Assembly (NCBI GenBank): GCA_902537415.1
Contig: CACBBC010000012.1
Span: 1-45,948, forward strand
Direction: 5' to 3'
DNA from: an uncultured Alphaproteobacteria bacterium
Lineage (GTDB): Bacteria; Pseudomonadota; Alphaproteobacteria; Rhodobacterales; Rhodobacteraceae
DNA: 45,948 bases
Shown: piece after piece, positions 27,401 to 35,400 of the stretch
How positions within the stretch are numbered: the stretch's first letter is position 1
Layout: each line of letters starts with the position of its first letter
Notes under the pieces: generated by a model
The model's database searches: none
The model's input: the letters and a program-made list of their open reading frames with translations, nothing else
Told to the model about the DNA's origin: nothing
Position numbers and translations under genes: made by a program

Positions 27401-27939
27401 AATTTGGTGCCGAAAAAATCTAGTCTGATAGGATATTTTATTTCAGGAACAAAAACATCCAATATACCCCCTCTTAAAGCATATTCGCCTATTGAATATA
27501 CATTTGTTTGCCTTGAATAACCCATTTTTTCAAGCCATTCAATTAGGTTGGACAAAATTACTCTTTGGTTAATCTTTAGAGAAAAGCTCTTTTTAAGGAT
27601 TTCATGAATAGGAACAATTTTTTGAATAACACTGTCAACCGACAACAAAACGATTTTATAAGATTTTCCAACTCCTTCTAATGCTTTTAGAGCACTGTAC
27701 CTTTTAGATATGATCTCTTTTCTGGGAGAAATATTACTGTATGGCAAGCAGTCCCATGCTGGACAAACAATCACCTCTACTTTATCGTTAAAAAATTTAA
27801 GCATATCCGAAAATTGTTTCAGCTCTCCTTCACGCTTAAGGATGTGTATATGGGTGGATTTATCAGAGCTTTCAAATATCTTTGACAAAGCAAAAGCTTT
27901 AAATTCCTTGTTATAATATTCTGTTAAGTTTTTTTTCAT
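24499..27939 (-). CDS. mfd: Transcription-repair coupling factor Mfd
   Basis: Mfd removes RNA polymerase stalled at DNA lesions and recruits UvrA. In order, there is an N-terminal UvrB-like region (VCPAWDCLPYSNISPRKE). The polymerase-interacting CarD-like domain starts near residue 473 (LVVHIDYGIGMFMG). The superfamily 2 helicase has Walker A GDVGFGKTEVAIRAAF near residue 620, IIDEEQSFGV near 720, LSATPIPRTLQMA and QIRGRVGRSNKRAFAYLI. A C-terminal TRCF domain includes RIPENYIKDSALRLSFYRRL. The 1146-residue length is normal. The last codons contain an inverted repeat that acts as terminator for the opposite strand. hemB diverges from it. Confidence 0.98.
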   Translation of the reverse strand: MKKNLTEYYNKEFKAFALSKIFESSDKSTHIHILKREGELKQFSDMLKFFNDKVEVIVCPAWDCLPYSNISPRKEIISKRYSALKALEGVGKSYKIVLLSVDSVIQKIVPIHEILKKSFSLKINQRVILSNLIEWLEKMGYSRQTNVYSIGEYALRGGILDVFVPEIKYPIRLDFFGTKLEKIRTFDPSSQRSNGSIKDVNIFPVSEIILDEEAINIFRQNYRRTIGTVKTDDRVYNSISENILIEGIEHWLPLFNPNLVPIFSFLKRASLSYDSDLQVMIENKWEQIVESRSFDLKTVSSNPNKLSLLEPSSHYLSPLEFTKAISFYNIKKTDQLFTDKIKTTYASTKDFAVERNKEDISLFSEVAKYLRQKVKKHPIILSGHSEGSIKRLINVLKEHDLSVLRKIENINEIYDAPRQLYYTVSRLDVGFSTPLFEIITEKSIFGGNLRSGKAAKLRNLTAVFEDLNSLSIEDLVVHIDYGIGMFMGLKSFEINGVNNDFLQIDYAGSDKIFLPVENIELISPLGFSDAKLDRLGSANWQMRKATVKNKIKLIAEKLIKVAAERKLINTKKINLQKDLFQDFCDRFPYEETPDQMQAISDVIKDLSAGNPMDRLICGDVGFGKTEVAIRAAFIMVTENRQVVLAAPTTLLAKQHAEIFKKRFDGYPIKIKMFSRLTKPKEIAQIKDDLSVGDVDILIGTHSVINRNLKFNDLSLVIIDEEQSFGVDQKEQLKSLFPNVHVLTLSATPIPRTLQMAFSGIRDLSLINTPPKNRMPIETNVIDFDQGTIRSAIIREINRDGQVFFVVPRIKDIRAIEEFLNNFLPEVKYMVATGKTSNKELEKTISAFYYGEVDLLVSTNIIGSGLDVQKANTIIIYRAELFGLSQLYQIRGRVGRSNKRAFAYLITKENALLTETARKRLDLIKELNSLVSGFTLSSQDLEMRGSGNILGEEQTGQNNEIGISLYQEMLQKTINSLKLNKNDSDYLSLEENWSPVIRIPVTARIPENYIKDSALRLSFYRRLSNFESQLQLESLLAELIDRFGKIPKDVINLANILKIKEKCKSLAIESLEVGTKGITCKFREGKVENISGLLAFIESDKSNIKPSNEKLFIKTNKGDALNLSYNVLKNMEKFIKKEAPSKEGASY
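24509..24537 (+). terminator. Rho-independent terminator of the psuK-psuG-DUF502 unit, inside mfd coding sequence
   Basis: GCGCCTTC (24509-24516), a TTTT loop and GAAGGCGC (24521-24528) form a perfect 8-pair GC-rich stem. CTC and six T follow (24532-24537) on the + strand. On the - strand no T run follows, so the terminator is directional. The stem encodes the KEGAS-like end of Mfd on the other strand. Confidence 0.85.
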
Positions 27940-27961
27940 GCAAATTTCTCTATAAAAGTTA

Positions 27962-27990
27962 TTGCTGATTAAATTAATAAAAACTACAAT
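27962..27990 (+). promoter_or_regulatory. Promoter of hemB (TTGCTG-N17-TACAAT)
   Basis: TTGCTG at 27962-27967 and TACAAT at 27985-27990 are separated by exactly 17 bases in the 87-base gap between divergent mfd and hemB. The predicted start near 27997 leaves a leader of about 30 bases with AGGA before the ATG at 28027. Confidence 0.7.
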
Positions 27991-28026
27991 AAATTTATAT
28001 TTTTATTAACAGTTAGGACAATTACG

Positions 28027-29028
28027 ATGTTTAGTAGCTTTCCCAACAGAAGGGGAAGAAGATTAAGACAGAATAGTGGAATAAGAGCCTTAGTTAGAGA
28101 AACGATCCTAAGTAAGTCTGATTTGATTTGCCCTATATTCTTAAGAGAAGGTACGAAGATTATTGAAAATATTCCCTCTATGCCTGGAGTAAATAGGTAT
28201 TCAATAGATACACTAATTCCCTATGTAGAGAAGTTAATCAGTTCAGGAATATTGGCAGTGGCTTTATTCCCACTAACACCTTCCAATAAAAAATCCTCTG
28301 ATTGTGAGGAAGCCTGGAATCCAAAAAACTTAGTGAATATCGCTACGAGGCAATTGAAAAAAAAATTTCCTGAACTGATTGTGATGCTCGATGTGGCGCT
28401 CGATCCCTATAACATTGATGGTCATGATGGTCTTCTAGTAGATGGGAAAATAATTAATGATGAAACCTTGGTAGCACTAGAAAGACAGGCCTTGGTTCAA
28501 GCTGAATCTGGAGCGGATATACTTGGTCCATCTGATATGATGGACGGCAGAATTAAAAAAATAAGAGTTGCCCTTGAAGAAAAAGGTTTCAAGGATACAC
28601 TAATTATGTCATACGCGGCAAAATTTGCGTCAGCTTATTACGGGCCATTTAGAGAAGCAGTTGGAGCACAAGGATTACTAAAAGGTGATAAAAAAACCTA
28701 TCAAATTGATCCTCCTAACATTCATGAAGCTATTAGGGAAGTTGGAGAGGATATAAATGAAGGGGCTGATATGGTTATGGTAAAGCCCGGAATGCCTTAC
28801 CTTGATATTATTTCGGAAGTAAAACGAAAGTTTAGCTTTCCAACTTTTGCTTACCAAGTTTCAGGAGAATACTCAATGATTAGAGGAGCAATTGAAAATA
28901 ATTGGCTCGATAAAGATATTACAATAATCGAAAGTCTTACTTGCTTTAAAAGAGCTGGATGCGATGGAATATTAACATATTTTGCACCTGAAGCTGCAGA
29001 CATATTAAATAAGAGTAGTGGTGGTTGA
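28027..29028 (+). CDS. hemB: Delta-aminolevulinic acid dehydratase (porphobilinogen synthase)
   Basis: HemB condenses two aminolevulinate molecules to porphobilinogen in heme synthesis. The two Schiff-base lysines are in MSYAAKFASAYYGPFREA and MVMVKPGMPYLDII. The metal-site region reads MLDVALDPYNIDGHDGLL and lacks the cysteine-rich zinc motif of E. coli and mammals. It is therefore of the aspartate-rich, magnesium-type class common in alphaproteobacteria. Length is 333 residues. It has its own promoter and is followed immediately by a SYLF lipoprotein gene. Confidence 0.97.
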   Translation: MFSSFPNRRGRRLRQNSGIRALVRETILSKSDLICPIFLREGTKIIENIPSMPGVNRYSIDTLIPYVEKLISSGILAVALFPLTPSNKKSSDCEEAWNPKNLVNIATRQLKKKFPELIVMLDVALDPYNIDGHDGLLVDGKIINDETLVALERQALVQAESGADILGPSDMMDGRIKKIRVALEEKGFKDTLIMSYAAKFASAYYGPFREAVGAQGLLKGDKKTYQIDPPNIHEAIREVGEDINEGADMVMVKPGMPYLDIISEVKRKFSFPTFAYQVSGEYSMIRGAIENNWLDKDITIIESLTCFKRAGCDGILTYFAPEAADILNKSSGG

Positions 29029-29030
29029 AA

Positions 29031-29600
29031 ATGTGGTTAATTTTACCATTTGAAAAAATAAAGAATTGTATTTTTTTATCTATAATTACTTTCCTAATCT
29101 TATCATGTCAGAATGTAGGCCAGAGGAATAGTGGCAGCGTGATCAACAGAGATGCAGAGCTAGTTTTACAAAATTTATTCGAAATTGATCCGGACACAGT
29201 AAGCATATACAAAAATGCTCCAGCAACTCTAATTATTCCAAGAATTACAAAAGCGGGACTTATGCTAGGCGGAGCATATGGAGAGGGAGTATTAAGAATA
29301 AATGAAGCACCAGTTGATTTTTATTCATTGGCATCTGCTTCATATGGATTACAGATAGGAGCTCAACAATATTCAAATATCATTTTTTTTATGACAGAAG
29401 AAGCATTACAAAAATTCAGAGTTACAGATGGATGGGAGCTCGGAGCTGATGCTGAAGTGGTATTTAGAGATAAAGGCTACTCATTAGGCGTAAGTTCAAA
29501 AACTATGTCTAAACCCGTCTATGCTGTAGTTTTTGATCAAAAGGGTCTATTAGCAGGAACTTCGTTAGTTGGTGCGAAATATTCGAGATTAATTAGGTAG
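29031..29600 (+). CDS. SYLF (Ysc84-like) domain lipoprotein
   Basis: The protein begins with a signal sequence ending in a lipobox-like ILSC, so it is probably a lipoprotein. The rest matches the SYLF/Ysc84 domain, a lipid-binding fold found in bacterial envelope proteins: APATLIIPRITKAGLMLGGA, YGEGVL, FYSLASASYGLQIGAQQYS, FFMTEEALQKF and a C-terminal GLLAGTSLVGAKYSRL. Its cellular role is not known. I use the ATG at 29031, two bases after the hemB stop. A TTG at 29025 would overlap hemB by 4 bases and is also possible. It is probably co-transcribed with hemB. Confidence 0.85.
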   Translation: MWLILPFEKIKNCIFLSIITFLILSCQNVGQRNSGSVINRDAELVLQNLFEIDPDTVSIYKNAPATLIIPRITKAGLMLGGAYGEGVLRINEAPVDFYSLASASYGLQIGAQQYSNIIFFMTEEALQKFRVTDGWELGADAEVVFRDKGYSLGVSSKTMSKPVYAVVFDQKGLLAGTSLVGAKYSRLIR

Positions 29601-29605
29601 CCTAT

Positions 29606-30472
29606 TCAGTTATCAAACCTCGTTAAAAGACTAGAAGTATCAAATTTTGAGCCTCCATTTCGTTGAATCTCTGCATAGAATTGGTTGACTATTGAGGTTA
29701 TTGGGAGTGAGATATTATTATTGCCTGCGTGGTCAAGGCAAATACCGAGATCCTTTCTCATCAATTTTACAGCGAAACCGAAATCAAATTTACGATCAAC
29801 CATAGTCTCACCTCTATTACTGAGCTGCCAACTTCCAGCTGCGCCTTGCGAAATTGCATCTAAAACCTTCTTAGTATCCAACCCGCTTTTTTCAGAAAAT
29901 GAAATTGCTTCTGAAAGAGCTTGGATAAGTCCTGCAATACAAATTTGATTAACCATTTTCGCTATTTGTCCTTTTCCAGGACCTCCAATTAAAGTGATAT
30001 TTTTTGCATAGGCTGCAATTATGGATTTTATTTTTTCAAAAATTGAATTTTCACCGCCAATCATCACGGTTAATTCCCCTTTTACCGCACCAACTTCTCC
30101 TCCTGAGACGGGAGCATCTAAAAAATTTATATTAAGCTCTTTAGCTTTTTCAGAAAGCTCAACAGCAATGTCAGAGGATGTCGTAGTGTGATCAATAAAA
30201 ACACTTCCAGGTTTCATAGAAGAAAAGGCTTTATTTGTTCCTAAAGTTATTTCTCTCAAATCCGTGTCGTTACCAACACAACTAAAGACAAAATCGCTAT
30301 CTGAAACCGCTTCTTTAATTGAAGTAGAATAGCTTCCAACATGGTTTTTAATCCACAACTTTGATTTCTCTTCTGACCTATTGTAAACAGTCACGTTGTA
30401 ACCCTCGTTTGAAAGATGCCCTGCCATTGGGAAGCCCATTACGCCTAATCCAATAAAGGTAATTTTTTTCAT
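29606..30472 (-). CDS. NAD(P)-dependent beta-hydroxyacid dehydrogenase (3-hydroxyisobutyrate dehydrogenase family)
   Basis: The protein belongs to the family that includes 3-hydroxyisobutyrate dehydrogenase and tartronate semialdehyde reductase. FIGLGVMGFPMAGHL is the Rossmann dinucleotide site, FLDAPVSGGEVGAVKG the substrate-binding signature, and Lys172 in GKGQIAKMVNQ the catalytic lysine. The C-terminal helical domain contains MRKDLGICLDHA. Length is 288 residues. The substrate cannot be decided from sequence: 3-hydroxyisobutyrate, tartronate semialdehyde, succinic semialdehyde or a sulfonate are all plausible. An AGGA ribosome binding site precedes the ATG. It is divergent from the acylase gene and converges on the SYLF gene. 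Confidence 0.9.
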   Translation of the reverse strand: MKKITFIGLGVMGFPMAGHLSNEGYNVTVYNRSEEKSKLWIKNHVGSYSTSIKEAVSDSDFVFSCVGNDTDLREITLGTNKAFSSMKPGSVFIDHTTTSSDIAVELSEKAKELNINFLDAPVSGGEVGAVKGELTVMIGGENSIFEKIKSIIAAYAKNITLIGGPGKGQIAKMVNQICIAGLIQALSEAISFSEKSGLDTKKVLDAISQGAAGSWQLSNRGETMVDRKFDFGFAVKLMRKDLGICLDHAGNNNISLPITSIVNQFYAEIQRNGGSKFDTSSLLTRFDN

Positions 30473-30489
30473 AACTTAATCCTAATTAA

Positions 30490-30517
30490 TTGAACATTCT
30501 TATTAGTATAATATAAT
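30490..30517 (+). promoter_or_regulatory. Promoter of the acylase gene (TTGAAC-N16-TATAAT)
   Basis: TTGAAC at 30490-30495 and a perfect TATAAT at 30512-30517 are separated by 16 bases, 25 bases before the acylase ATG. They lie in a 70-base gap between divergent genes. Confidence 0.7.
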
Positions 30518-30542
30518 CTGATTTTTTAAAAAAGTTGATATA

Positions 30543-33005
30543 ATGAAAATACTATTAAAAACAATGCCTTATATTTTCATGGTATTGATCTTATTTTCTC
30601 TCCTAATCTTAGGATTTTTCTTTTATTTAAGTTACCAATCCTTACCAAAATATAGAAAGGACGTATTTTCTTCTGATATTCAATCAAAGATCTCAATAAA
30701 AACAGATTTATACGCAGTTCCACACATCACAGGACAAAGCGATGAAGAGACTTTTTTTGGTTTAGGATATGTCCATGCACAAGAGCGCCTATGGCAAATG
30801 AATTATCTTAAACGCATATCCCAAGGTCGTTTATCTGAAATTAGTGGGCCAGAAACAGTGCTCCTAGACACGTTTATGAAATCTCTGGATCTACAAACCC
30901 TAGCAAAGCAGATTTTTCAAAATTTATCGCCAGACTTTAGAAAATTTTTATCATCTTATTCCAAAGGCGTTAATTTCAGGTTGAAAGAAATTCAAGACCA
31001 GGGTTTAGGTCGTGGATCTCCTGAATTTTTTTTTCAATCACCAGAGGTCACCCCATGGAGCCCTGTAGACAGTTTAACGATATTTAAATTTATTGAATTT
31101 ATGTCATCTAACAAAGCTTTAACGGAAATAGAGCTCACGTCTTTAATATTCTCGAGTGCGATAGATGATAAAATAAAGCATTTAATAAGTGATCCAGGCC
31201 TTCTTCGTTCCAAACTTGATGAAGTTATCTCAGATTTAAGAGAACAACAATTTAATGAGCACAAAAAAAATAAATACAGAAGCTACAATGGCTTTTTTAC
31301 TCCTCCAAATGCTGGATTTTATTCGAACGTGTTTGCAGCCGATGGTAGCCGGACTGCCTCAAAAAAATCGCTACTATCAACAAATTTATTTCTCCCTTTG
31401 TCTTCACCATCATTATGGATGCTTGCTCATCTTGATTTAAAAGAAACTTCAGTATTAGGTGCAACAGTTCCTGGCATACCGATTATATTTTCTGGAAAAA
31501 ACAGTCAATTGGCATGGGGGACGTCTTTTTCATTTGTTGACGACCAAGATCTTTATTTTGAAAAAATAAACTCGGCAAACAAAGACGAATATCTTTCACC
31601 TTCGGGATACAAACGATTTTCAAATCAGAAAAAGTTAATAAAGGTAAAAAATAATGCAACGATCAGTTTCACGGTCAGGCGAACTGAAAATCGAATTATA
31701 ATACCTCACCAACTATATGAAATGCAATCTATAGTTCCTGATGGTTTTCTTATTTCTTTGGCTTGGACGGGATTTAAAAATAACGATAAGACCCTTGAAA
31801 CTTTCATGAACCTAATGTCTGCAAAAAGCTTAGATGAATTTAAAACTAATATGTCACGAGGCAACAGCTTCAATTTGATTTTGGTAGTTGCTGATGAAAC
31901 GGAAGTTAATTCTGTATTTATTGGGAATTCGCCTAAAAGAAAAAAGGAAAACGAGACAAAGGGGCAGGTAATTACGCCTGGCTGGAAGATAGAGAATCAA
32001 TGGCGCTTAGATGAAAAAGAGGACCCCAAACCTTTTGGTAGTTCTAAAAAAAACGGACTCATTCTTAATACAAATAATAGCTTTTCAGAAAGCCCTTTTC
32101 CAGATCATATGAGTTTCAATTGGGGTGATGAACAGAGACTTCTAAGAGCAACAAAAATGGTTAGCAAGAGAGAGTTTCATAGCACTGAAAGCTTTAAAGA
32201 GCTACAAAATGATTTTATTTCGGAGCCTGCTCGTACTTTATTACCACTTATGGGCAAAGAACTTTGGTTTCAGTATGATAATAAAGATCCAGATGACATC
32301 AATGAGATCAAAACCCGTAGTTTAGAACTTTTAACAAACTGGAATGGAAATATGAAGGCTGGCTCACCAGAGCCACTTATTTATGCAACATGGGTTGACA
32401 CATTCATAAAAATGCTTCTCGAAGATGAACTGAGTTTCAATCCTTCATCTGCTAATATGGCGAGCCCGCTATTTTTGGAAAAAGTACTTAGAAACTACAA
32501 AAATGCTGAAGCATGGTGTGATATAAAACATTCGGATAAAATTGAAACATGTGTAGAGTTATCAAAAAAATCACTAACAAAAAGTCTTCGAAAATTAAAG
32601 GAAGTATATGGATCCGATATAAACAATTGGAGATGGGGTGATGAAAGAAGAATAAACCATCCTTCTTTTTCAGTTAATGGCGTTTTAATCCCAAAGTTCT
32701 TGCAAGAAATATCGAGTGAGATTTCCGGAAGCGAACACACATTAAATTCAACAATGTTAAGGGACTTATTTAATTATAAAGTAGCAAAGGGTAGCTCTTT
32801 CAAAATGATAATTGACTTTTCTTCACCAACTAAAAATATGTTCATTATTCCTTCTGGGCAAAGTGGTCATTTAATATCGAGGCATTATGATGATCAAACA
32901 AGTCTTTGGAAAAGTGGAAATTATATATACTTGTCTGGGGTTAAGGATTTAATACTAGGCGGGGCTAAGGGTGAGATTACTATACACCCTTTTTCAATCG
33001 AATAG
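30543..33005 (+). CDS. Penicillin acylase family Ntn hydrolase
   Basis: This family makes a precursor that cleaves itself into two chains; the new N-terminal serine then hydrolyses an amide such as an acyl-homoserine lactone, a beta-lactam side chain or another N-acyl compound. A membrane anchor or signal lies at residues 9-31. The alpha-chain signature is PHITGQSDEETFFGLGYVHA, QERLWQM and GRLSEISG. The predicted nucleophile is Ser261 in FYSNVFAADGSRTA, followed by LGATVPGIPIIFSGKN and LAWGTSFSFVDDQDLYFEKI. Most relatives have SNNW at the nucleophile; here it is SNVF. Length is 820 residues. The substrate is unknown. It has its own promoter and its end overlaps the sufS end by 12 bases. Confidence 0.9.
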   Translation: MKILLKTMPYIFMVLILFSLLILGFFFYLSYQSLPKYRKDVFSSDIQSKISIKTDLYAVPHITGQSDEETFFGLGYVHAQERLWQMNYLKRISQGRLSEISGPETVLLDTFMKSLDLQTLAKQIFQNLSPDFRKFLSSYSKGVNFRLKEIQDQGLGRGSPEFFFQSPEVTPWSPVDSLTIFKFIEFMSSNKALTEIELTSLIFSSAIDDKIKHLISDPGLLRSKLDEVISDLREQQFNEHKKNKYRSYNGFFTPPNAGFYSNVFAADGSRTASKKSLLSTNLFLPLSSPSLWMLAHLDLKETSVLGATVPGIPIIFSGKNSQLAWGTSFSFVDDQDLYFEKINSANKDEYLSPSGYKRFSNQKKLIKVKNNATISFTVRRTENRIIIPHQLYEMQSIVPDGFLISLAWTGFKNNDKTLETFMNLMSAKSLDEFKTNMSRGNSFNLILVVADETEVNSVFIGNSPKRKKENETKGQVITPGWKIENQWRLDEKEDPKPFGSSKKNGLILNTNNSFSESPFPDHMSFNWGDEQRLLRATKMVSKREFHSTESFKELQNDFISEPARTLLPLMGKELWFQYDNKDPDDINEIKTRSLELLTNWNGNMKAGSPEPLIYATWVDTFIKMLLEDELSFNPSSANMASPLFLEKVLRNYKNAEAWCDIKHSDKIETCVELSKKSLTKSLRKLKEVYGSDINNWRWGDERRINHPSFSVNGVLIPKFLQEISSEISGSEHTLNSTMLRDLFNYKVAKGSSFKMIIDFSSPTKNMFIIPSGQSGHLISRHYDDQTSLWKSGNYIYLSGVKDLILGGAKGEITIHPFSIE

Positions 33006-34214
33006 TTTTTTACATTTCATTAATGATCCAACAAGGGTATTAATTTCATGTTCAGTGTTGTAAAGAGCAAGACTTGCTCTGCAAGTGGCAGGCACTCCAA
33101 TAAAGTCCATTAAAGGTTGCGCGCAATGATGACCAGACCTAACTGCAACACCATTTGCATCTAATATTGTAGCCATATCGTGAGCATGCACACTCCCCTT
33201 CATAGAAAAAGAAAATATAGCAAGATTATCCTTATGAAAACAGTGTCTAACCAACCAATCTAACTTTTCTAACTCGGTTCGCGTATAATCTGAAATCGAT
33301 ATTTCATACTCTAAAACTGATTTTCTGTCTAGATTTTGGATAAAGTCTATCGCAGCGCCAAGACCGATTATCTCGGCAATTCCCGGTGTACCAGCCTCAA
33401 ATAAAAATGGAGATTTATTATAAATCACATCGTCTTTAGTAACACTTCTTATCATCTCTCCGCCACCATTGAATGGAACCATTTCATCTATTCTTTTTTT
33501 ATTAACGTAAAGTACTCCCGTACCAGTTGGCCCAAAAAGCTTATGGCCTGTAAATGTATAAAAATCACACCCAATATCCTTGACATTGATTTCCAAGTGA
33601 ACAATAGCTTGAGAACCATCCAATACAGTCACAATCCCTCTCTCTTTGAGTGTTTTACAAATTTTCTTGACATCAAGGATGGAACCAAAAACATTGGACA
33701 TGTGTGTTATGCATGCCATTTTTGTTTTTGAAGAAATCTTTTTTTCTATCATATCTAACGATATCTGGCCGTTCTCATCTGGATCAATCCAAACAAGCTC
33801 AATACCTTTTCTAGATCTTAAAAAATGCCAGGGAACGATATTAGCGTGATGCTCCAACGTTGACAAAATAATCTCATCTCCAGACTTCAGGTTTTGGTTA
33901 GCCCACCCGTATGAAACAAGATTTAATGCCTCAGTAGAACCCGATGTGAATATAATTTCCTCCTGAAAAGAAGCTCCTAAGAAAGCAACAACCTTGTCTC
34001 TTACTGCTTCATATTTTTCAGTCGCTAGATTCGATAAATAATGCAATCCTCTATGAACATTTGAATACTCGCTTTCATAACATTTTTTTATAGCTTCTAT
34101 GACTTTAATTGGTTTTTGTGACGACGCTCCGTTATCTAAGTAAACTAAAGGCTTATTATTTACTCTCTTAGAAAGTATTGGAAATTCTTTTCTGAATTCT
34201 AAAACATCAAACAT
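32994..34214 (-). CDS. sufS: Cysteine desulfurase SufS
   Basis: SufS removes sulfur from cysteine and supplies it to the SufBCD scaffold. The pyridoxal phosphate lysine is in FYTFTGHKLFGPTGTGVLY, the active-site cysteine in AVRSGHHCAQPLMD, and YLDNGASSQKP begins the fold. All are of the type II (SufS/CsdA) class. I start it at the ATG at 34214 (MFDVLEFRKEF), which overlaps the upstream membrane protein gene by 8 bases. A TTG at 34229 is less likely. It is the last gene of the suf operon. No sufE, sufA or sufT follows, and the next gene is convergent. Confidence 0.95.
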   Translation of the reverse strand: MFDVLEFRKEFPILSKRVNNKPLVYLDNGASSQKPIKVIEAIKKCYESEYSNVHRGLHYLSNLATEKYEAVRDKVVAFLGASFQEEIIFTSGSTEALNLVSYGWANQNLKSGDEIILSTLEHHANIVPWHFLRSRKGIELVWIDPDENGQISLDMIEKKISSKTKMACITHMSNVFGSILDVKKICKTLKERGIVTVLDGSQAIVHLEINVKDIGCDFYTFTGHKLFGPTGTGVLYVNKKRIDEMVPFNGGGEMIRSVTKDDVIYNKSPFLFEAGTPGIAEIIGLGAAIDFIQNLDRKSVLEYEISISDYTRTELEKLDWLVRHCFHKDNLAIFSFSMKGSVHAHDMATILDANGVAVRSGHHCAQPLMDFIGVPATCRASLALYNTEHEINTLVGSLMKCKKLFD

Positions 34215-34818
34215 TTGGCAAGTTACCAACTAATAAAAATTGCATAATTGATATGAATATCATGAAAAGTAATCCCATTGTTAATGATACGGTGATCGCA
34301 CCCAGAAATGCTGTTAATAACACGCTTTTGAATTTATATAGTGTTGACACTACAGAAGACAATGCCCAAATAAACCACACTAATTCAAAAAACCTGCAAA
34401 GATAGTATAAGTCAAATGAAATGAATAGAAATAATACCTGCATAAATTTGAAGACAAATGTTACTAAAAACAAAAACAAGACATTTTTTCCTAATTCCTC
34501 GATACCTATTTTTTTATTAGAAAAGTTACTAAAAAATAAAATAGAGGCAAACACAGTTATTATAAAAATTAATTCAAACGCGAACATACTAAAGGGATTG
34601 AAGATGAACGATAATGAATTATTTTCAAGTAACTTTGAGGCATTCTCAGATGACTTAAAGAATAGCCTTTCTAACAAGGAGTTTAAGAGAGAGGTTATGG
34701 CTGCAATAAAAACAGCGCCCTCTAGTACGGAACTTAACTTTAATTTTGTTGGGCTCAATGCATCTGGCAAATCTGCCGGCCTTCTGAGAGCTATCTTGAG
34801 TTGATGTTTCAAGTCCAT
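34207..34818 (-). CDS. Yip1-like multi-pass membrane protein in the suf operon (first of a pair)
   Basis: This 203-residue protein has about five hydrophobic segments (for example FAFELIFIITVFASILFF, VLFLFLVTFVFKFMQVLFLF and GLLFMIFISIMQFLLV) after a short basic N-terminus, MDLKHQLKIALRRPAD. The layout resembles the bacterial Yip1 membrane family, and membrane proteins of this type occur in suf clusters of Rhodobacterales, though their role is unknown. It is sandwiched between sufD and sufS, overlapping sufS by 8 bases, so it should be made with the Fe-S machinery. I cannot name a function. The family call is from layout and context, not from a strong motif. Confidence 0.72.
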   Translation of the reverse strand: MDLKHQLKIALRRPADLPDALSPTKLKLSSVLEGAVFIAAITSLLNSLLERLFFKSSENASKLLENNSLSFIFNPFSMFAFELIFIITVFASILFFSNFSNKKIGIEELGKNVLFLFLVTFVFKFMQVLFLFISFDLYYLCRFFELVWFIWALSSVVSTLYKFKSVLLTAFLGAITVSLTMGLLFMIFISIMQFLLVGNLPNV

Positions 34819-34824
34819 TAGCTT

Positions 34825-35400
34825 TCAAGTTCCTGAGCTAAAATTTGTGAGAACAACGGGCACAAAATACAAACTGGTCATAATCAAAGTGAAAAGGTTT
34901 CTATCCTTAAAGTTTGAAACAAAACTGACAATTCGCGAAAAAATATACACTATAATTAGCTCTGAAAGAATGACAAGCACGAGCTCTATAGCTCCAGTTG
35001 TGAATATTTTTGCAATGCTAGCAACTAGAATTACTAAAGTTGATACAGAAAGAGACCAAAATAAAGCTAATCTAGTTTGAAAACCCGAGGAAACGGATCC
35101 AAACATTTTCAATATCAAGTGAAGAATAAAGCCTAAGAGATACATAAATATAGGAAGAAAAAAAAGGTAGGAGACAACCACAGCTGTTATAACAGATAGG
35201 TAAGGATCCTCCTGAACTTGACTGGTAACTTCTATTAATTGTGACAGTAGCAACATTAAACAAGTAAAATATAGAAGGGGTAGCAATTGGCTTTCTTTAT
35301 CGCGTAGTTCAAATTGCTGATCAATAGAAGCATCAAGGTCACTGAATGCTGAGATTATAGCTGTAAAGAAACCTTTATTAATTTTTAACTGTTTATTCAT
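34825..35400 (-). CDS. Yip1-like multi-pass membrane protein in the suf operon (second of a pair)
   Basis: This is a protein of about 191 residues with five hydrophobic segments, including LLPLLYFTCLMLLLSQLIEV, FLPIFMYLLGFILHLILKMF, TLVILVASIAKIF and LVLVILSELIIVYIFSRIV. Its N-terminus is MNKQLKINKGFFTAIISAF. The internal FGSVSSGFQTRLALFWSL resembles the core of Yip1-like proteins (F.G.G.....A.....). The ATG at 35400 overlaps the sufD stop by 8 bases; the longer frame starting at 35427 would run further into sufD. It shares general architecture with its neighbour and may be a diverged duplicate. No function can be assigned. Confidence 0.7.
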   Translation of the reverse strand: MNKQLKINKGFFTAIISAFSDLDASIDQQFELRDKESQLLPLLYFTCLMLLLSQLIEVTSQVQEDPYLSVITAVVVSYLFFLPIFMYLLGFILHLILKMFGSVSSGFQTRLALFWSLSVSTLVILVASIAKIFTTGAIELVLVILSELIIVYIFSRIVSFVSNFKDRNLFTLIMTSLYFVPVVLTNFSSGT

